From: Dissophora ornata
Taxonomy: Eukaryota > Mortierellomycota > Mortierellomycetes > Mortierellales > Mortierellaceae
NCBI GenBank assembly: GCA_025201705.1
Contig: MU616612.1
Coordinates: 18,386 to 82,385, forward strand
DNA length: 64,000 nucleotides
Reading direction: 5' to 3'
Part shown: positions 57,777 to 64,000 of the stretch, piece after piece
Position numbering within the stretch: position 1 is the stretch's first letter
How the letters are laid out: every line of letters begins with the position of its first letter
Translations under genes and position numbers: made by a program
Notes under the pieces: generated by a model
The model's input: only the letters and a program-made list of their open reading frames with translations
Database searches by the model: none
What the model was told of the DNA's origin: nothing

Positions 57777-59244
57777 GGTGGTATTGGTGCGTTTGCTTGT
57801 CAAATGAACCTCTGCCGTTTGTGTGATGCGATATTTGCTGGGGTTAGAGCAGCAGAGGCAAGGGTGTCGGTGATGATAGAAGTTGGCGAGCTGGCTGTTA
57901 TGGCAATGCTACTGGCGGGTTAATCAAGGACCGGGGAGTGAACACCGGGATGAGTAATATGCGACGCTTGTCAGCATATAGGGGCACAGGCGAGTAGCCC
58001 TATTTCAGGAGTATCACAGCGCACTATCTTGGTGAGAGTAAGGCGGGCTAGGCGGTGAGTCTGTCCTTTTGGGTATTGGATGGATGCCAGGAGGGAGGGG
58101 GTAGGGCTAATCAAGGAGAGATGGACAAAAGAAGCGGAAAAGAAAATAAAGAAGCAAGAACTCTAGAGGAACGACGGCGAGTAAGAAAGAATGAGGAAGA
58201 GTGAGATGTGGAGGTGGAGACCGATTGAGTGGGGCGAATAAATAGCGGACGGGACTACCTCGCGATGAAGGAACTAGACCCCTGAATAAGAGGAACCGTG
58301 TATATACGATGTATTTTTCGGCCAATAGTGAAGTAGCGAGAGATTGCAGTCGGTGGTCGATTGGGATGGCGCGCAAGAGGGAGAGAGAGAAGAGCGGAAT
58401 CTTTGAGCAATAGAAAGTCGAATGTCAATCGAGGATTGAATGGATAAAGGGCCGATGTTGCAGGCCGGCGTCTACTTGTCTGCCTGTCGCAAATATTTTC
58501 TACAGGGCTCTCCTATTTTCTTTTTACGCGTTCTGGTCTGAGCTGAAATTGGGAATTTGGAGCGGGCGCATTTCGCGATCATAGACGATAGGCCACAGCC
58601 ATGATCGACGCATTAGCGAGTCGGATGCATCGGTGAAGTACTACGATGGCCGATGTACGCCGTTTTTGGCGCGGGGCTCACTGACAGGCAGTGGCCGCGA
58701 AAGGGAGGCTATTGGATGCAAGCGTCTCGCTTTCTGGCAGTCTTGTCTCCCATGACATTGCTCTGGTCGTACGATGTATTTCGTGGCAATAGTATAAGTG
58801 CTTCAGCTTAGCCACAGCGGCCTAATCACCAAAAAAGCCCCGGATGGGAATCACATCTGCATGGTTCTCTTTCCAATCTCCTCTTGCCCTGTCCTGTCAT
58901 CGCATCTGCGTCCCCTTTACTATCCTTACTAATACGCGATCTTACAGAAGCACACGCGCGTAGATTCTCTTCCAGCACAAGTCTGCATTCAACGACTCGC
59001 ACCCCTCGCCTTGCGTTCCTCCCCCACCTGCTTCTCTCGCCCCTGCACAACCACTCCGACAAACAAAAGACAGTACGCTGACCACTCCGTTGTCAGAGCT
59101 GTCTTGTCAACCCGCCCTTTTCCTCGGTTTCCTCAGTGTCTGCTTGCTCTGTTGTTCCATCCAGGCTCCATCAGGTCTGCATCGTAGAGTAGAGTGAGCA
59201 ACGCCACAAGCCAAACACTTCACTGCAACTCTCCTGTCGCGTGG
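57777..59244. other. Divergent promoter region between ABCG and PX genes
   Basis: About 1.5 kb upstream of both genes. It contains pyrimidine- and purine-rich runs (GGGAGAGAGAG near 58379) but no supported gene; open frames on the minus strand at 58107-58376 and 58826-59062 are Arg/Ser-rich chance translations. A missing first exon of the ABCG gene could lie here. Confidence 0.4.
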
Positions 59245-62200
59245 ATGGGGTCTGACTTGCGGACCTCGGCCAGGGACTTGTTGACATTGGCACACAAAGT
59301 GAGCAGTAAGTGCATGCAGCAAAACAAAGGAGGGCCTGGACGTTGACATTCGCAATTTCGAAGGCGAAGAGAGTTCCCCTCTCTTGCCTGAACCTGCTTT
59401 ATCAGTCTATCAGTCGTCGCTGGAGAAGGGTCTCACGGTGTATATTGCATGCTTGCATGATGATTCGCCGGCTCACATCATCCTGGTTTCCTCTTATTGT
59501 TCTTCTCTCTACTGTGGTCCACTCCCTACTGCAGCTGCACTGCAGCGACATAGCGACAAGCTGCTGGCAGATATCGAGGACGCGCAAGGATCATTGACCC
59601 CAGATGAAGAAGCGCTTCGCTCAGAGCAATGCCAGCAAGGTATCGTTTTACCTGAGACGGACTATCTTTTGTTTGATTGATTCAACAGAGCATGGCCTGA
59701 TCTTTGTTTTCGACATCTTTGTCATGCAATGATATAGCACTAAATGTGCGCCGACAGGTCTGGGAAACTAGTAAATTATTAAAGAGCGCCCTGGACCACG
59801 TGGAGGACATTGAGGATGAAGACGAGCCTCGAATCTTACGCGAGCCCATGGACGCGCTTCAAGTCTACATCAAGAACGCTTTGAAAGGTATGGGGGCCAA
59901 GAGGAATTTTCTGAACGCGTTGGAAGCCAGGCGATTAGGTTAATTTAATAGTTGCTTGTCGAATTTTCAAGTAGTGGCGTCTGATCCCGATGCCCAAGCT
60001 CTTACGCAAGGAGTCGCCGATGCAGGAGCAGAGAAAGTGGCAGCGGGAGCAGTACCGGAGACCCCAGGGCCATTTCCCCGTGCAGCCGGGGTTGCAGCAG
60101 CAGGAGCGATGGCTCCGGGGACACCGCCATTGCCTGGGTCGATGCATCGACATCCCGTTGGTCTTTTTTCCACGTCACCCAAGTTTACTGCCAAGTCACC
60201 CTTCTCAACGCCTGGACGTGGGGTTGCACCGGCTTCACCCCGCTTTAATTCAGTGGCAGCATCCTCAGTAGAATCGCCTTCGGAGACTGCAAAGACGCCA
60301 GCAGCGCCGGCATCTATTACAGCTGCTCCTGTACCCATTATATCCCCAAAACAATCGACGAGATCAACTTTGACTACTGTTAGCGATGGACCGTTATCAA
60401 TTGCCGCGTCTCCGCCTAAACCCAAGGTTTCTGCTAAAGATGCACATCCTAATCGGGAGACCGTGAAAATACCCGCGTCTCCTTCTGTCCCGACGTCTTC
60501 AACCGTAATCACCCCACCATTGGACGCACCGGGTTTATCGCCTCATAAGACGATCAACCCCTCACCCAAAGCGCACAGTACGATGTCTGAAAACCCGTCC
60601 CCCAAAAAAGCTGACCTGACCTCGAGCCAGGTGCAGAGGCGTAGAGTGCCTCGAGGCTTGTTCTCGTCTGAATTAAATTCGGGACCAGAGCCCATGAGAC
60701 TCCCAGCCTTGGATTCTGAATATATCCCTGGCCTCGCCAACCGCCTCGTGTCGCATGGAAATTCAGAGGAATCCTCAAAGGGTCATGGCAGCGTTGGCAA
60801 CAGTAGTAACAACGGAGCTTTTAAGCCAGGAAAGGAGGCTGACACGGAAGTGAGCACTATCACCTCATCTCAAATCAGCAACGTCTCATCGGGCGCAGGC
60901 AATTCCCCACGATCTTCTTTGTCGCAGCCACAATCGCCAAACTCCCCGCTTACCTCTTCCATCTCGTCGCTATCCACCACTGGACTAAAGAGTCCTGGCT
61001 CACCTCCTCTTCAACGCTCACTGCCCAAGCCCTCCCCAATTCAAACTACTAGTATCAACAACACGCCACGGAGCAACGTTGGTGGCGCAAAGTCAAAACC
61101 TTGTCAGCACGATGGCGATGAAGAGATTTCGCAACTCGCTAAGGATTTGGAGCGCGCCATGAATCCGACACCAACAGAGCCGGTCCCTCAACCGTATTTC
61201 CTTCAAGGAGAGGGGTTGCTACAGCGGATTCCCAGTCAAATTTCGATGGATGACGGCCTTTTAAACGAAGATGGCGATGGCCAGTTTTCTGAGGTAAGAA
61301 TACTAAATCGCGGTATTTGTTAATGAGCTCGGTCTTGTGGAGCGTTTGGTGTTCACGCAGCCACATTTCCTAACGCACTAGGAATCGGAGGTGGGCGAGC
61401 AACAAGGAGAAGGGTCTGGCCTCTCCCGTGGCAATGGCTCGTTACACCGACAGAGATCAGGTAGTAAGAGGGGGTTCAGGATCTCTCGTTCCCGGTCTCG
61501 GAATCGATCCAAAGGGCGTCAGGAGAGCCGAAGTAAACCAGCGCTGGTACCTATCGAAGTTGGGTATCCAAGTGCACTTTCCTCATCTGAGTGGCCGTTT
61601 GACAGGTCGCCACCACGTGGTCGCTCTACGGTACCTCCTGCGCAACATCAGAGGGAAGCATTTCGCAATCCGAGCCAAACGTACCAATGGCAACCTAAAA
61701 CTGGCCCTCGTTTACCTTTTGCAGAGTCGGTCAGCGTAGGAAACCCGATCCGAGTCGGTAAAGGCATCGCATCATTTACTGTCTACAGCATCACGCTAAA
61801 ACTCTGTGACCCTGCCACGGCAGTGATAAAATCGCCGACATATGCGGGCAGGAGTAGAGATGGTCTTGACGAGACAGAGCGGCGTCAGGAATTGCTTGGG
61901 GTACATGCTGGACATGCGTCCGAGGGATCTGCGGCTACTAGTCCTAGTCACAGTCGACCGCTGGAGTGCCCTGAGGCAGAGGGGGCAACAGGAGTGGCAG
62001 GGCAAGCTGAGAGCCATGGTTCCATGATCACGAAAACTCCATGCAAGGCTGTTCTTATGATGACTCGTTCAATATCGTCCCCAGATCTGACTGGATCTGC
62101 GGAAAGTTATCTGACGGCAATACAGCCAGGAGATGGACTGCTCCCACCTTTGCCCATCGATAGCGCGACTTCTGCCCAGGGTACGCCCAGCCATAACACT

Positions 62201-62779
62201 GACAGTACTTCGGAAAATGCGACGTCTCGTGGACAAAAGGTTACGCCTGCGGAACGGGTCATATATACCAGGAAACGGTATTCTGACTTTGTCGCGTTAC
62301 GCGCGCAGCTAGTTGAGACGCTCAAAGATGCAAGCAGGCGTGATGAGCGTGACCGGCGTTTGTTGTCGCGGTCATCATCTAGTCGTCACGCTGCTGCAGC
62401 GTCGTCCTCTTCGTCGTCATCAGCATCGTCGCGGGTTGCAACAGTGGCTCCTACGAATGAACCGCCATCCATGACACGTTCTCGCCTTAGCGAAGCCTAT
62501 GACGATACCGATGAAGATGAGGAGGGCCACGGCGGAAGAGTAAATGGATCGCATTCACGAACAATATCTGGAGCATCGACGTCCAGCATAAGTGTATCGT
62601 GCAGCAGCATCCTTCGTGGGATGCCCAAACTACCTCCGAAAAAGGTTGTGGGCAAGTTCCGACCGGCTTTTGTGGAGAAGAGGCGAAGAGAGCTTGAATA
62701 CTTTTTGGAGTGGATCGTGGCCCACCCAGTCATTGGGGATTGTCCTGTAGTCGTGCAATGGTTCTTGGGCCACCCTTGA
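59245..62779 (+). CDS. PX-domain protein, sorting-nexin/Ypt35-like, large disordered N-terminal region
   Basis: Five exons (59245-59305, 59364-59639, 59738-59887, 59972-61293, 61382-62779) give 1068 residues in phase. Residues 1-160 are helical and include ARDLLTLAHK and RRQVWETSKLLKSALDHVEDIEDEDE; they look like a small helical domain I cannot name. About 440 residues of Pro/Ser/Thr-rich disorder follow. The C-terminal 340 residues hold a PX domain split by a low-complexity insertion: IASFTVYSITLKL, then TRKRYSDFVALRAQL with the phosphoinositide-binding Arg of the RxYSDF motif, then LPPKKVVGKFRPAFVEKRRRELEYFL, with the PPK loop and the second basic residue. PX domains bind PtdIns3P on endosomes or vacuoles. 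The first exon and its 58-base intron, the shortest here, are the least certain part. The gene converges on NOL12. Confidence 0.8.
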
Positions 62780-62999
62780 ACCGCCGAGTTTTCATAGAAA
62801 TATTTATCATATACACAATAATAATAATGGCCAGGTTTTGATCCACAAAGTTGAGACGCATTTTTAGCAGACTACTGTCGTTTTGTTTTTGTTTTTATTT
62901 TTGTTTTATTACAAAGAGGAATAAAACAAAATAAAGGATGCTGGTATTAGATATGATGATGCTTTTTGCTGCTTGTGTTGTTTTGTTCTGCTTCCATCT

Positions 63000-64000
63000 T
63001 TACCGGCGACCACGTCCTCCGCCACGTCCACCACCGCGTGCTCCACCACGACCACCACGTCCTCCACCGCGACCACCACGTTCTCCACCGCGACCACCAC
63101 GTTCTTCACGTCCACCTGGCCCTCTGCTGCCACGTTGCCGATCCTTGAGCGCTGTAATCTTGCGTTGCACCTTTCCTTCGTAGCCTACAGAACATAACCA
63201 AGAATTATTTTTTTTTCAAAAAAAAAAAGAGATCTTTTAGAGGGCATTGCGAAAGTGGAGAGCGGGGAAAAGAAGAAATCATTGAGGGACTTACGAAACT
63301 TCTTCGTCTTCTCCTTGGGAGCATGAAGCTTTTTGGCACCTCTGGCACTCGTTACAGAGGAAGATCCGATCTTCTGTCTCTTCTTATCGTTTCCATTATC
63401 ATCGCCATCATCACCCGCCTCCTCTTCTTCCACATCTCCATCCTCGCCATTTTGACCCTTCTTTTTGCTCTTCTTTTCCATGGTAGCAGTGTTGTTCTTG
63501 GGAAGACCGAATGTTCCATCATCCTGGTCCATGTCCTCGATCACAGTGACGGTCGTGAGCGAGGTCTTAGTCTTGAATTTCGACTGCTTTGGTTCCTTGG
63601 CTTCCTTCTTGCTGTCGTCGTCGTCTGAGAATACTGTTTCATCGTCCTCTTCGTCGCTCAGCGCCTCTCCATACTTGATCTTCAGCTCTGTAAAAGCGTC
63701 GAAAAAAAACAAGGGCAGGGAGGTCGCATTAGAGTGTGTCAAGACAAAAAAATAAAATAAAATATGGAAGCAAAAGCAAACTTGGGATGATCGGGGTCTA
63801 CAAGTCACTTACGTCTCCTGTACTTTTCGTATTCCTGGACCTTTTCCTCTTGCATCTCTTTCTTTGCTGCTCTTGCTTCTTTACGAGCCTCTAGCTTTTC
63901 CTCGTGTTCCTTCTTCTTTGCAATTTCCCGAGCAACATTCTGACGGTGAACTTTTCGCTTATGGAATCCAGTCAGATACTCTCTGTTAAAGTTGCCGAAA
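63000..64000 (-). CDS. RRP17: Nucleolar rRNA-processing protein Rrp17/NOL12, 5' end outside window
   Basis: Three exons are visible: 64000-63813 (cut by the window end), 63687-63295 and 63184-63000, with phases in agreement. The first visible exon reads FNREYLTGFHKRKVHRQNVAREIAKKK, the core of the Nop25/NOL12 family, followed by a long charged helix. The second exon is acidic with KKRQK-type basic patches (likely nucleolar signals). The last exon ends in an RGG-rich tail built from tandem GGRGG units. Yeast Rrp17 is a nucleolar 5'-to-3' exonuclease of pre-60S assembly; human NOL12 binds RNA. The RGG tail is not part of yeast Rrp17 as I know it. The start codon and perhaps 10-30 residues lie beyond position 64000. 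Confidence 0.88.

Noticed and set aside
1..64000. CRISPR arrays, bacterial-type operons, rRNA genes
   Set aside because: No regularly spaced repeats and no rRNA signature were seen; all genes are eukaryotic in structure.

Overview
The window is nuclear DNA of a fungus. Genes are compact, usually carry several short introns (about 58 to 140 bases, GT-AG with two GC-AG cases) and are preceded in several introns by TACTAAC or GCTAAC-like branch sites. The gene set includes Tim44, a mitochondrial uS10, Vps33, Utp13 and an Adp1-like ABCG pump, so the organism is a eukaryote with mitochondria and vacuoles. Homologues of CENP-M and Aven, which the model ascomycete yeasts lack, together with a tubby-like small protein and a kinase-ankyrin fusion, point to an early-diverging lineage. 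My inference is Mucoromycota, most likely a Mortierella-like species; this is not proven by the sequence. All exon boundaries below were built by hand from reading frame, splice consensus and phase agreement.

Layout. 1-3060 is degraded accessory DNA: a hypothetical gene interrupted by TGA (minus) and a transposase-derived relic with a one-base frameshift (plus). 3594-6203 holds a kinetochore CENP-M homologue and a beta-hydroxyacid dehydrogenase. 7843-10467 holds a secreted RlpA/barwin-like protein and, convergent to it, an HMG-box regulator. After about 4.3 kb without a recognisable gene comes a TXNDC9/Plp1 gene (14749-15860) and an intronless, possibly retroposed gene (16692-17444), then another 5.4 kb gene-poor stretch with a long poly-A tract.

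22821-47616 is gene-dense: VPS33, a divergent YhfC-like intramembrane protease homologue, a large Gyp2/TBC1D8-type RabGAP, an Aven homologue, a kinase-ankyrin protein, TIM44, uS10m, UTP13 and a coiled-coil protein. Functions cluster loosely around vesicle traffic (VPS33, TBC, PX), mitochondria (TIM44, uS10m) and ribosome production (UTP13, NOL12/RRP17), but these are separate eukaryotic genes, not an operon.

47617-53478 is a second accessory island: a diverged direct repeat flanking a degenerate coding stretch, a small Ser/Thr-rich GPI-type wall protein, a tRNA-Ala(AGC), and three copies of a short A-tailed repeat, one flanked by a perfect 18-base target-site duplication. 53479-64000 carries an 11-exon ABCG transporter, a PX-domain protein and the 3' part of a NOL12/Rrp17 gene cut by the window end.

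The most notable items are the CENP-M homologue that still has most of a P-loop, the Aven homologue, the eukaryotic YhfC-like membrane protein, two GC-AG introns in conserved genes, and the retroposed A-tailed repeat family. I found no CRISPR array, rRNA or intact autonomous transposon.
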